Origin: Hyphomicrobium sp. MC1
GTDB taxonomy: Bacteria; Pseudomonadota; Alphaproteobacteria; Rhizobiales; Hyphomicrobiaceae
Direction of reading: 5' to 3'
DNA length: 64,000 bases
Assembly (NCBI RefSeq): GCF_000253295.1
Contig: NC_015717.1
Span: 1,798,001-1,862,000, forward strand
Positions 16,463 to 25,022 of this stretch are shown piece by piece (the stretch's first letter is position 1; each line of letters starts with the position of its first letter). Both the position numbers and the translations under genes were made by a program. The notes beneath the pieces were generated by a model, which was not told the origin of the DNA, ran no database searches, and saw only the letters and a list, made by a program, of their open reading frames with translations.

Positions 16463-17455
16463 TTAGCCCCACAGCTCAGGGCTTGGCGGCTGAACGATGC
16501 CGTTGTCGATGCGCAGGCCGTGCTCGCGATCCCGCGCCAACAGAAGCGGGCCGTCGAGGTCGATCCAGTCGGCATACGGTGCCAGCAGCATCGCGGGCGC
16601 AACGGCGAGTGATGTTCCGACCATCGAGCCGATCATGATCTTGAGACCGTTGCGGCGTGCTTCTGCGACGAGGCTGATTGCACCTGTCAAGCCGCCCGCC
16701 TTATCGAGCTTGACGTTCACGGCGTCGTAGAGACCGATGAGATGCGGGATATCGTCGGCGGTATGAACGCTTTCGTCGGCACAAATAGGGACGAGGTGGG
16801 GAGTGTCGCGGAGGATGCCGTCCTGACTGGCGGGAAGCGGCTGTTCGATCAATTCGATGCCACATTCAGCAGCGACTGCGAGCAGGGATGTCAGGGTTTC
16901 TGCGGTCCAAGCTTCGTTGGCATCGACGACGAGATGCGCGTCTGGGCGGACCTGCCGGACGGCGCGCATGCGTGCGTCGTCGCCGGCACCGCCGAGCTTC
17001 AGCTTCAAGAGCGTGAGAGGGGCAACGCCAGCGGCTTTTGCAGCCATCTCCTCAGGAGCGGCGAGACTCAAGGTGAAGGCGGTGACTTTCGGCGCGGGTT
17101 CGGGAAGAGCAGCGCGCTTTGAAACCGGAACGCCGGTCTGCTTGCTTTCGAGGTCCCAGAAGGCGCAGTCGAGGGCATTGAGGGCCGCGCCGGGTTTCAG
17201 CTCGTGAAGCAAGTCGGCGTGTGTTGAAAAGCGGTCGGCGGCTGTTCGGATGGCATCGAGGACGCCATCGACTGTTTCGCCATAGCGGCCATAGGGCACG
17301 GCTTCACCGCGGCCTCGGTGCGTGCCGTCCGTTATTTCAACGACGACGACATCGGCCGCGGTTTTCGCACCGCGTGAAATGACGAAGGCTTCCCTGAGTG
17401 GCCATGCCTCGTGTCGTGCTTCGATGCGGACAGGCGACATGCAGACAGGCGACAT
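16463..17455 (-). CDS. dgcA: DgcA-type enolase-superfamily epimerase (N-acetyl-D-glutamate racemase / dipeptide epimerase)
   Basis: A 330-residue enolase-superfamily enzyme of the muconate-lactonising subgroup. The active-site set is complete: Lys151 and Lys153 in KLKLGG, metal ligands Asp178 (VVDANEAW), Glu204 (LIEQPLP) and Asp227 (CADESV), and Lys252 in VKLDKAGGL. Close relatives epimerise L-Ala-D/L-Glu dipeptides from peptidoglycan or racemise N-acetyl-D-glutamate. Sequence alone does not decide which. No dgcN gene is adjacent. It starts 15 bases after the coiled-coil gene and is probably co-transcribed with it. The first two start codons lie in a 15-base tandem duplication. Confidence 0.87.
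   Translation of the reverse strand: MSPVCMSPVRIEARHEAWPLREAFVISRGAKTAADVVVVEITDGTHRGRGEAVPYGRYGETVDGVLDAIRTAADRFSTHADLLHELKPGAALNALDCAFWDLESKQTGVPVSKRAALPEPAPKVTAFTLSLAAPEEMAAKAAGVAPLTLLKLKLGGAGDDARMRAVRQVRPDAHLVVDANEAWTAETLTSLLAVAAECGIELIEQPLPASQDGILRDTPHLVPICADESVHTADDIPHLIGLYDAVNVKLDKAGGLTGAISLVAEARRNGLKIMIGSMVGTSLAVAPAMLLAPYADWIDLDGPLLLARDREHGLRIDNGIVQPPSPELWG
17426..17455 (-). repeat. 15-base tandem duplication spanning the dgcA start
   Basis: Plus-strand bases 17426-17440 and 17441-17455 are identical at 14 of 15 positions, so the protein opens MSPVC-MSPVR with two in-frame ATG codons. AAAGG lies at a proper distance from the first ATG and 15 bases too far from the second. Confidence 0.9.
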
Positions 17456-17470
17456 GGCGGCCTTTGCCGG

Positions 17471-20290
17471 TTAGCGAATCCGGCCAACCGCGTGCGCGAG
17501 GAAGAGATAGACGCGGCCGGTATCGGACACGAGGTGGCTTTGGGCCGTGCGGCCCGACGGGTCACGCGTGTCGGCTTCCTTGATGATCCGTTCGAAGTCG
17601 GTGAGGTACCGGAAGATCGACTGCGACAGGTCCGCGTCGGTCTGGGCGCGGGCTGCGATTTCGTCGAACAGCATACGCGCTTCCGGAGCGTAAATGCTGC
17701 GGACCAGGACGTTCCTCTGACCCGCGCGAATGCGGTTCCAGATGGCGCCGGCCGTCTGCGGATCGAGCGCGCGGGAGATCATACCGACGTCGAGGCGCAC
17801 CGGAGCGGCCGAGTGAGGGGGAGCCGAATGCGGTGGAGGTGCAGGTTCGGGCGCTGGCGGAACGTTGCGGACCGGCGCGTGGTCTTCTTCGTGCGAGGCG
17901 CGGGCAAGGAGATCGCCGAGCGACCAGCCCTCGCGTTGATCCTGTTGGACGCTGGTGCGGCTGCGGCTCGGCGCATTTTCCTGTTGGATGAGCGCGGAGG
18001 TCAGAGACGGTGTCGGCGCGAGACGCGCGGGCGCGGGAGCTGGTTCAGGGCGCATGATTTCGCGAGGTGCGTTGGCGCGCTGGGAAATTTGCGTCAGCTG
18101 TTCGATGGCGCGCAACTGATCCTGCAGGGCGCGGCGCATCGATTCTGCCGTCTCGCGCGTCGAAGTCGGGAGGCGAGAGGCTTCTTCGCGGATGCGGGCC
18201 TGCTCGCTCGCCAGGGTGGCGGCGGCCTCGGCTGCCCGGAGGCGGGTTTCTTCGGATGCCGATGAGAGGCGGGTCGATAGCGTTTCGAATTCGCGAGACA
18301 GTTCGCCCGATACGTTCTGGAAGCGATGACGGAGATCGGATAGCGCGCGATCGCTCTGGGCCTCGGTCTCATGCTTGACGCGATCGAGTTCGGCCATCAA
18401 GGCGCGCGAGCGGCTCTCGGCGGTGTCGCGCAGCTCCTCGGCAATGGCACGGGCCTTGAGTTCGATATTTTCGAGCGAGCCTTCGAGGTTCGACGAATAA
18501 CCGGCGATGGTGCGGCCGAATTCGTCGGCTTTGCCGGAGAGGCGATCAATGGTGTGCGAAAGCTCGGCGTGCCGCGTCTGCAGCGTCGACTCGATGCGAA
18601 GGTTGGCAGTGTCGAGGACGTTGGCGGCTTTGAGGATCTGCTCGCCCTGGTTCTCGAAGCGGTTGGTGACGCCGTGGATCTGCTGGAACAGATTGTCGGC
18701 GACGTCCTGCAGGATGCCCGACTGTTTCGAAAGCCCGTCGATGGCCTTCATCGTCTGACGCGTGATGTTTTCGCTCGTCCGGCGGACGGCGTTGATGCCG
18801 TTTACGACGGAATCGTCGAGTTCTGTCGCCTGCTGCGCAATCGTTTCACGGAAGGTCTGCGAATGGAGCTGCAGGGCGTTCGTCAGCAGAGACGCCTTTT
18901 CGCTGACCGCGTGGTCGATGGCAGTCGTCGAGCGCATGATCTGATCGTCGAACAGCTCAAGCCGCTTCTGGAAGGCTTCATCGAGCGAACGCGTGCGTTC
19001 GACAAGCTGGATGTCGAGGGCTTGGGCGCGGTTCGACAGCGTGGTGTCGAGCGCGCGCGCATATTCTTCGAAAACGGTCTGGAGGTTTTCAGTGCGGTTG
19101 CCGAGCGTCGTGTCGAGGGTCTGCATGTAACCGTCGAACGTTGCGCGCATCTGTTCGGTGCGGGCGCCAAGCGCGCTCGAGAAGGCGGTGGTGTAGTCTT
19201 CGAGAACCGACTGAAGCTGTAGCGTGCGCGAACCGACGGCATTCTCAAAACGGCCCGTCGCGGTGGCGAGCGAGCCTTCAAGGTTGGCGAGGTTTTCGCC
19301 GGCGTTGGCGATGATGCCGCGGAGAGTTAGCTGTTGTGTCGAGAGCTTCTCGATCAGCGTCGGAATTTCGGTGCCGAGCGTTTTCAGCGTTTCGGTGACG
19401 TTGGTCGAAGTGTCGAGAAGCGCGTGGCGTTCGCCACCGAGCTCGTTGATCAGCTCGCGGATGCGGCGCTCGTTGTGCTCGTAAGAGCGTTCGAGTTCGG
19501 CGACGTGATTGTGCACGAGTGCTTCAAGTTCGCCGGCGCGACCAAGGGCGCGGGACACGGCGTCGTTCATAAACGAGACCTGACGGCGGACTGCCTGGCC
19601 CAGGCTCGCAATCGATTGTTCGGCCGTGCGGTCGGGCTCGGCGAGGCGAATGGCGACTTCGCTCATCGTCGCGGATTTAAGTGCCAGCGATGCGATGTGC
19701 CACGACAGAAGGGCTAACAGCCAGATGATGGCGATCGGCGCGATGATGGCGGTCGCGGTGTAGAACGTTGTCGGATGCAGCAGGAGCGACGACAGGGGCT
19801 CGCCTGCCTGCCATCCGGGTGCAAGCGTCAAGGCGCCAACGATCAGTCCGACGACGGCCCAGACGGCGCTGCCGATGGCGGCGTAACGAAAGACCTTGTT
19901 CGACGGCTTCTGTTCGAGCGCATAGATCAGGCCGCCGATGCTCGGGATGTCGTCGTTGGCGGCGATTTTACCACGGACGGGTCCTGCCGGACGGCGGCGC
20001 GCGACGCGGCGGGCTGGCGGCTCGGTCGTGGGTTCGTCTGCTGGCTGTTCTTTGTCGGGCGGCGGCATCGGCGCCGGCGCGGGAAGAGCTAATGCTGCGG
20101 CTGTCGCGGCTGGCGCCTGGGCGGCATCGATTGAAAGCAGCGGCGGGGGAAGGGAGGGCGCCGGTCTTGAGGCAGGCTCCTTGGCGTCTGTCGCGGTTTG
20201 CGCATCGCTAGGGATGCCGTCCAGGGACGGTTCGACGGGCGGTGTTCTGCCCGCAATAGCCATGAGTTTCGCAATCTGATCTTGCGACAT
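17471..20290 (-). CDS. Large membrane-anchored coiled-coil protein with 22-residue repeats
   Basis: A 939-residue protein of unknown function. The ATG at 20290 (MSQDQIAKLM) is chosen over an upstream codon that adds 34 unlikely residues. Order of parts: Ala/Pro-rich cytoplasmic N-terminus (1-130), two membrane helices (about 134-157 and 176-204), a long helical region (210-770), a Pro/Ala-rich linker, and a compact C-terminal domain (about 840-939). Residues 355-464 form five exact-length 22-residue repeats that mostly open with Arg-Thr or Arg-Ala and share a LQxxFEEYxxALDTTL-like pattern, similar in period to apolipoprotein helices. Databases sometimes label such proteins kinesin-like, but no motor motif is present. 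A role in envelope or cell-shape organisation is a guess. Confidence 0.85.
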   Translation of the reverse strand: MSQDQIAKLMAIAGRTPPVEPSLDGIPSDAQTATDAKEPASRPAPSLPPPLLSIDAAQAPAATAAALALPAPAPMPPPDKEQPADEPTTEPPARRVARRRPAGPVRGKIAANDDIPSIGGLIYALEQKPSNKVFRYAAIGSAVWAVVGLIVGALTLAPGWQAGEPLSSLLLHPTTFYTATAIIAPIAIIWLLALLSWHIASLALKSATMSEVAIRLAEPDRTAEQSIASLGQAVRRQVSFMNDAVSRALGRAGELEALVHNHVAELERSYEHNERRIRELINELGGERHALLDTSTNVTETLKTLGTEIPTLIEKLSTQQLTLRGIIANAGENLANLEGSLATATGRFENAVGSRTLQLQSVLEDYTTAFSSALGARTEQMRATFDGYMQTLDTTLGNRTENLQTVFEEYARALDTTLSNRAQALDIQLVERTRSLDEAFQKRLELFDDQIMRSTTAIDHAVSEKASLLTNALQLHSQTFRETIAQQATELDDSVVNGINAVRRTSENITRQTMKAIDGLSKQSGILQDVADNLFQQIHGVTNRFENQGEQILKAANVLDTANLRIESTLQTRHAELSHTIDRLSGKADEFGRTIAGYSSNLEGSLENIELKARAIAEELRDTAESRSRALMAELDRVKHETEAQSDRALSDLRHRFQNVSGELSREFETLSTRLSSASEETRLRAAEAAATLASEQARIREEASRLPTSTRETAESMRRALQDQLRAIEQLTQISQRANAPREIMRPEPAPAPARLAPTPSLTSALIQQENAPSRSRTSVQQDQREGWSLGDLLARASHEEDHAPVRNVPPAPEPAPPPHSAPPHSAAPVRLDVGMISRALDPQTAGAIWNRIRAGQRNVLVRSIYAPEARMLFDEIAARAQTDADLSQSIFRYLTDFERIIKEADTRDPSGRTAQSHLVSDTGRVYLFLAHAVGRIR

Positions 20291-20668
20291 TGCGCAATGT
20301 CCCCCACTCGATCCGGTACGCGGCACAAGCCCGTGCGCTTCAGGCCACCGGAACTCCCATTCGCACCCTATAAGAGTTTTAATTGCCCGCAAAATGGAAA
20401 GACATGCGTAACCATAAGAAATGTCTATGCATCTTAGGGGGTTAGCGAATTGGGACCGATAATACGGCCGGATTGCGGCGGCAGGCGCTCCTCCGATGCG
20501 GCTGCGGCCTCACGTCGTAGGTTAAGTAGCCGTTTATGACGTTGGCCGAAACACTCCGGTCCGATTTACCCAGAGTTATTGCGGTTCTGCGACTATTCTA
20601 TCCCCAAAAGTTGCGGCCGGGATGGCGGGAATGCGCCGTTCTGACCGCCATCGGTTTAGGTGTGACGT
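20291..20668. other. Intergenic region, divergent promoters
   Basis: This 378-base gap lies between the divergent coiled-coil and Hpt genes and presumably holds both promoters. I see no convincing -35/-10 pair, inverted repeat or small gene in it. Confidence 0.5.
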
Positions 20669-21064
20669 ATGGATGCTCCGCGGGCTCGATCGTATGATCT
20701 GCACACCCCGGATAGAAGCGACAGGCCGATCGACGTGCCGGTCGATCTCGCTCATCTGAGGCGATATACCCTTGGAGACAAGGCTCTTGAGGCCGAAATT
20801 CTCGGGCTTTTCCTCGCGCAGCTGCCTGAAACCATTGCCTCTCTGAGGTCGGCAGAGACTGAGCGGGACTGGAAAATCGCGGCGCATGCCCTCAAGGGAT
20901 CGAGCAGGGCTGTTGGAGCGTGGCGGATCGCTGCGCTGGCGCAGGAAGCGGAGACGCTTCCGGCGAACATGAAGACCGGTGCTTGGTCCAAGGCGATCGC
21001 AAAACTTGAGGCCGCCGCCGCCGAAGCCAGTACCTTCGTCAAGGAAACGGCGTGTAAAGCCTAG
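20669..21064 (+). CDS. Hpt-domain histidine phosphotransfer protein
   Basis: A 131-residue cytoplasmic protein consisting of a leader of about 25 residues and one four-helix Hpt domain. The phospho-accepting His73 sits in the classic AAHALKGSSRAVGAW motif. Such proteins relay phosphate between hybrid histidine kinases and response regulators. No kinase or regulator gene is nearby, so its partners are encoded elsewhere. Start at the ATG at 20669, with only a weak ribosome-binding site. Confidence 0.88.
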   Translation: MDAPRARSYDLHTPDRSDRPIDVPVDLAHLRRYTLGDKALEAEILGLFLAQLPETIASLRSAETERDWKIAAHALKGSSRAVGAWRIAALAQEAETLPANMKTGAWSKAIAKLEAAAAEASTFVKETACKA

Positions 21065-21221
21065 CGGTGAGCCGATCTTCTGTGGCCCTCCCGCCGCATC
21101 CCCCGCGTTCGGCTTGAAATACTAGCGGCGTCCAATTAAGTGTGCCCGCTAACCAACGATCCCCATCCGTCTGAGGTCGTTCTCAACGGCCCATTCAAGC
21201 CTCAAGGACACACGCGCAACC

Positions 21222-21542
21222 ATGACGAAAATTACGTTCATCCAGCCTGACGGCGAGAGTCAGACGGTGGAAGCGGAAAACGGTCTGACCGTCATGGAAG
21301 CAGCGAAGCTCAACGATATTGCTGGGATCGAGGCAGAATGCGGAGGCGCGTGCGCCTGTGCGACCTGTCATGTCTACGTTGACGACGCTTGGCGCGACAA
21401 GGTCGGCAAAGCGAGCGACATGGAAGAGGACATGCTGGATTTCGCGTTCGACGTGCGCGAGGGCAGCCGCTTGTCTTGCCAGATCAAGATCTCCGATGCG
21501 ATCGACGGTCTGGTCGTCCGCGTGCCCGCAAAGCAGTTCTGA
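21222..21542 (+). CDS. [2Fe-2S] ferredoxin, adrenodoxin/FdxB type
   Basis: A 106-residue electron carrier. The cluster ligands are Cys40, Cys46, Cys49 and Cys86, in ECGGACACATCHVYV and RLSCQI, spaced as in adrenodoxin-like ferredoxins. An extra Cys44 lies inside the motif. It is encoded 26 bases before a thioredoxin-reductase-like ferredoxin-NADP reductase in the same direction, so the two very probably form a working electron-transfer pair. Confidence 0.93.
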   Translation: MTKITFIQPDGESQTVEAENGLTVMEAAKLNDIAGIEAECGGACACATCHVYVDDAWRDKVGKASDMEEDMLDFAFDVREGSRLSCQIKISDAIDGLVVRVPAKQF

Positions 21543-21568
21543 TCAAAGACATTCAACGGACGATCGTG

Positions 21569-22633
21569 ATGGCCGAAACGATTTCTATTGCATCCGCTTC
21601 TTCCGAAGTGAGCGCTCCAATCGAGACCGATGCCGTTATCATCGGCGCAGGTCCGTGTGGGCTCTTTGCCGTGTTCGAATTAGGCCTTCTCGATATCAAG
21701 GCGCATGTTGTCGATATTCTTGATCGGCCTGGCGGTCAGTGCGCCGAGCTCTATCCGGAAAAGCCGATCTATGATGTCCCGGCGCTGCCTATCGTGACGG
21801 GACAGGAATTGACCGAACGGCTGATGGAGCAAATCAAGCCGTTCAACCCAGTCTTCCATTTCAGCGAGCGTATCGACGGCTTGAAGAAGCACGCCGACGG
21901 CCGCTTTCACCTCATTACGGATGCCGGCACGGAATTCATTGCCAAGGTCGTCGTGATTGCAGCCGGCGGCGGATCGTTCACGCCGAAGCGCCCGCCGCTC
22001 AACGGCATCGAAGACTTCGAAGGCAAGTCGGTCTTCTATTCGGTGCGCAAGATTGAATCGATGCGCGGCAAGGATATCGTCATCGTCGGTGGCGGCGACA
22101 GCGCGCTCGACTGGACGCTCAACCTTGCTCCAGTCGCAAAGAGCCTAACACTGATCCATCGCCGCGACGAATTCCGGGCAGCCCCTCATTCCGTCGAAAA
22201 AATGCGCAAGATGGTGGAAGAGGCGTCCGTCCGGTTGATGATCGGGCAGGTGACTGCGCTCGAGGGGGCAGACGGGCAGCTGTCGGCGCTCGAAGTAAAA
22301 ACAGCCTCAGGCAGCGAAAAAATTCCCTGCACGGCCATGCTGCCGTTCTTCGGTCTGACGATGAAGCTCGGCCCTGTCGCGGATTGGGGCCTCAATCTTC
22401 ACGAGAATCTCATCCCCGTAGATACCGAGCGTTTCGAGACGAGCGAGCATGGCATCTTCGCCATCGGTGATATCAACACCTATCCGGGCAAGCTGAAGCT
22501 CATTCTGTCGGGCTTCCACGAGGGGGCGCTGATGGCGCAGGCCGCACAACGGATCGTCTATCCGGACAAGAAGGTGATGTTCCAGTATACGACGTCGTCT
22601 TCGAGCCTGCAGAAGAAGCTCGGCGTGAAATAA
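21569..22633 (+). CDS. Ferredoxin--NADP(+) reductase, thioredoxin-reductase type
   Basis: A 354-residue FAD enzyme that moves electrons between NADPH and ferredoxin. The FAD-binding motif GAGPCG is at 26-31, PGGQCAELYPEKPIYD follows as in this subgroup, and the NADP-binding GGGDSALDW starts near 174. There is no Cys-x-x-Cys redox pair, which separates it from true thioredoxin reductases. The start at the ATG at 21569 follows the ferredoxin stop by 26 bases, while the longer frame from 21389 only reads through the ferredoxin gene. Confidence 0.93.
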   Translation: MAETISIASASSEVSAPIETDAVIIGAGPCGLFAVFELGLLDIKAHVVDILDRPGGQCAELYPEKPIYDVPALPIVTGQELTERLMEQIKPFNPVFHFSERIDGLKKHADGRFHLITDAGTEFIAKVVVIAAGGGSFTPKRPPLNGIEDFEGKSVFYSVRKIESMRGKDIVIVGGGDSALDWTLNLAPVAKSLTLIHRRDEFRAAPHSVEKMRKMVEEASVRLMIGQVTALEGADGQLSALEVKTASGSEKIPCTAMLPFFGLTMKLGPVADWGLNLHENLIPVDTERFETSEHGIFAIGDINTYPGKLKLILSGFHEGALMAQAAQRIVYPDKKVMFQYTTSSSSLQKKLGVK

Positions 22634-22644
22634 CGTTCGCTGCC

Positions 22645-22664
22645 GCCCACGCTCAGGCGTGGGC
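22645..22664. terminator. Hairpin between convergent genes
   Basis: GCCCACGC (22645-22652) pairs perfectly with GCGTGGGC (22657-22664) around TCAG. The stem covers the last codons and stop of the minus-strand gene. T runs are short, so it is a modest terminator for either strand. Confidence 0.6.
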
Positions 22665-23018
22665 GATTTCCAGAAATCCAAGGGCAAGCAGGACGACGGC
22701 ACCGGCAGCGACGATCAATTTGCCGCGGCGCGTCGGGGCAGCGGCGCCCATGACCAGCGCCGCAATCAGAATTGCTGCAGATATCAGATTGATCGGCACT
22801 AGCGCGGCAGGTCCGATGGAGCCGCGAGCTTCAGGATACGTGAGGCCGATCCAGATGCTGACCGCGACTGCGAGTATCAGCGCGCCGGTGAGCCGCGGCC
22901 AGAGTCCGGAGTTCGGTTTCTCTATGCCGGCCAGAGCCAATGCGATGAGAGGGACCACGATCAGTACGACGCCGGTTGTCCCCTTGATCGCGATTTCAGC
23001 CCATAGAATCTGTTGCAC
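22653..23018 (-). CDS. Hypothetical four-helix membrane protein
   Basis: A 121-residue, very hydrophobic protein with four predicted membrane helices (about 13-31, 40-61, 71-92, 98-117). I do not recognise a family. It starts 30 bases after the lipoprotein gene in the same direction and is probably co-transcribed with it. Its last codons overlap a hairpin shared with the convergent reductase gene. Confidence 0.65.
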   Translation of the reverse strand: MQQILWAEIAIKGTTGVVLIVVPLIALALAGIEKPNSGLWPRLTGALILAVAVSIWIGLTYPEARGSIGPAALVPINLISAAILIAALVMGAAAPTRRGKLIVAAGAVVLLALGFLEIAHA

Positions 23019-23048
23019 GCATGCGCTCCGAGAAGCGTGACTGCGGTA

Positions 23049-23573
23049 TTACTGGAAGACTTCCTTCATCTTCTCGCTGGTTTCATCGCCGGTGCCGCTG
23101 TTTCCGAAGCCGCTGAACAAGCCGCCGCTGTCTTCTGGCGCTTCGGAGGGAGGAGGCGTGTAATCGCCGGCAAGATTGCGATTGAGTGCTTCCTTAATCC
23201 GGGCCGTGCGATCAGGCGTGCAGTAGTCTTCTTCCTGCTCCTTCGCGGAGATCGCCTTCGTCACGCCGTTGAATGCGGTGTCGTAGACGTTGGATAATTT
23301 CTCGCCCAGCGTGGGTGCGGATGCCGTTTCGTAGGCGAGGTATTGGCTCTTCAGTTTGCCCGGGTCGAAATTGTAACCGCATTTCAGGGCACGGGCCGAG
23401 GTCGCGGCGACGCCCATGGCGCGGGCGACGGGATCGTTCGGGTCGCGGTTTTCTTTTGCCGTGCTCGAGCCGCCCAGAAGCGAACCGGTGGTCGGCAGTT
23501 TCGGCAGCGAGGCGCCGCAGCCGCCGAGAGCTACGGTCGCGGCCACAATCAGGATCAGTTTGGCGTTTCTCAT
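23049..23573 (-). CDS. Predicted lipoprotein of unknown function
   Basis: A 174-residue envelope lipoprotein. The ATG at 23573 gives an N-terminus with a lipobox, ALGGC, and Cys19 as the lipidated residue. A GTG six codons upstream is less likely. After a Gly/Ser-rich stretch, residues 50-130 contain a conserved-looking domain (VARAMGVAATSARALKCGYNFDP) with Cys residues that may form a disulfide. The C-terminus is low-complexity. No named family is recognised. It lies upstream of the four-helix membrane gene. Confidence 0.75.
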   Translation of the reverse strand: MRNAKLILIVAATVALGGCGASLPKLPTTGSLLGGSSTAKENRDPNDPVARAMGVAATSARALKCGYNFDPGKLKSQYLAYETASAPTLGEKLSNVYDTAFNGVTKAISAKEQEEDYCTPDRTARIKEALNRNLAGDYTPPPSEAPEDSGGLFSGFGNSGTGDETSEKMKEVFQ

Positions 23574-23727
23574 TGGGAATGTTCCCCCCACCCCCGATAT
23601 CGCATTTGAGATGGCCTAGTCGCCGCAGCCGGTCAATGGCCCAGGCGCCATTTCCCACGGTTTGAGACAAACGAGTCGCAATACAACTTTAAGGGTCATC
23701 GGCCACGAGTTGGGCCGAAACGGGGCG

Positions 23728-24903
23728 TCAGCGCATCAGGGCGCGCATACCGGCGTCAAGGCCGTCGAGCGTCAACGGATACATGCGTCCGCCAAGCAGC
23801 TTGCTCACGATGCCGATCGAGGGTGTCCAATCCCAGTGGCTTGGATCCACAGGATTGAGCCAGATCGTGTGCTTGTAGATGTCAGCAACGCGTTTCAACC
23901 AGACCGCACCCGGTTCTTCGTTCATGTGCTCGACAGAGCCGCCGGCAACGGTGATCTCGTAGGGGTTCATCGAGGCATCGCCGATAAAGATCACTTTGTA
24001 GTCGGCCGGATAAGTGTGCAGGACCTGCCAAGTGTCGATCTTGTTGGTGTAGCGACGGGCGTTATCCCTCCAGACGCCTTCATAGAGGCAGTTGTGGAAG
24101 TAATAGTATTCGAGATGCTTGAACTCCGAGCGGGCCGCTGAGAACAGTTCTTCGACTTCCTTGATGTGATCGTCCATCGAGCCGCCGATGTCGAAGAACA
24201 TGAGGAGCTTGACGGTGTTATGCCGCTCGGCCCGCATGCGAATATCGAGGTAGCCCTTTTCGGCGGTGCCGCGGATGGTGCCGTCGAGGTCCAGTTCGGA
24301 CGCAGCGCCCGTTCTGGCGAACTGGCGCAAGCGGCGTAGGGCAACCTTGATCGTGCGTGTGCCGATTTCCGCCGTACCGGCCAAGTCCTTGAACTCGCGC
24401 TTGTCCCAGACTTTGATCGCGCGGCGATGGCGGCTTTCCTTCTGGCCGATACGGACGCCAGCCGGATTGTAGCCATACGCGCCAAAGGGCGACGTGCCGC
24501 CGGTGCCGATCCATTTGTTGCCGCCCTGGTGGCGTTCTTTCTGCTCGGCGAGGCGCTTCTTCAGCTCCTCCATGATCTTGTCCCAGCCGCCGAGCGCTTC
24601 GATGCGCTTCTTGTCTTCTTCTGAGAGGTGAAGCGTGCTCACGCGGCGTAGCCATTCTTCCGGAATCTCGGCTTCGGCGGCGTCGGGCAGGCTTTCGAGG
24701 CCCTTGAAGACATGGGCGAAGATCTGATCGAAGCGGTCGAGATTGCGCTCGTCCTTAATGAGCGTGGCGCGCGCCAGATAATAGAAATCTTCGACGTGGC
24801 CGCCTGCGATGCCCGAGCGTACGGCATCGAGAAGGGTCAGATATTCCTTGAGCGTGACCGGCAGTTTGGCTGTGCGCAGCTCGGTGAAGAAGGCCTGGAA
24901 CAT
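23728..24903 (-). CDS. CoxE-like VWA-domain protein
   Basis: A 391-residue protein of the CoxE family, which carries a C-terminal von Willebrand A domain. The metal-ion site reads FFDIGGSM: Asp238 and Ser242 are kept, but the first Ser of the usual DxSxS is Gly240. N-terminal residues 1-130 are helical and charged, as in the family. CoxE-type proteins normally act with a MoxR/CoxD AAA+ ATPase to mature metal enzymes or other complexes. No such ATPase gene is next to this one in the window. Target unknown. Confidence 0.85.
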   Translation of the reverse strand: MFQAFFTELRTAKLPVTLKEYLTLLDAVRSGIAGGHVEDFYYLARATLIKDERNLDRFDQIFAHVFKGLESLPDAAEAEIPEEWLRRVSTLHLSEEDKKRIEALGGWDKIMEELKKRLAEQKERHQGGNKWIGTGGTSPFGAYGYNPAGVRIGQKESRHRRAIKVWDKREFKDLAGTAEIGTRTIKVALRRLRQFARTGAASELDLDGTIRGTAEKGYLDIRMRAERHNTVKLLMFFDIGGSMDDHIKEVEELFSAARSEFKHLEYYYFHNCLYEGVWRDNARRYTNKIDTWQVLHTYPADYKVIFIGDASMNPYEITVAGGSVEHMNEEPGAVWLKRVADIYKHTIWLNPVDPSHWDWTPSIGIVSKLLGGRMYPLTLDGLDAGMRALMR

Positions 24904-24972
24904 GGGGCGAAACTAGGTGTTTTGGGGCGTCGAGACAATGAGCGGAGCGCCGCAAGCACGTTCTGACGCAAA

Positions 24973-24999
24973 GAAGCCGCCCAAAGGGGCGGCTTCTCG
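24973..24999 (-). terminator. Terminator of the first porin gene
   Basis: GAAGCCGCCC (24973-24982) pairs perfectly with GGGCGGCTTC (24987-24996). Read on the minus strand it comes 26 bases after the porin stop. Confidence 0.85.
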
Positions 25000-25022
25000 T
25001 ATTTCGATCGTCTGGCTTCAGA

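Noticed and set aside
17471..20290. Kinesin or other motor protein
   Set aside because: Only coiled coil and repeats are present. There is no motor domain or nucleotide-binding motif.
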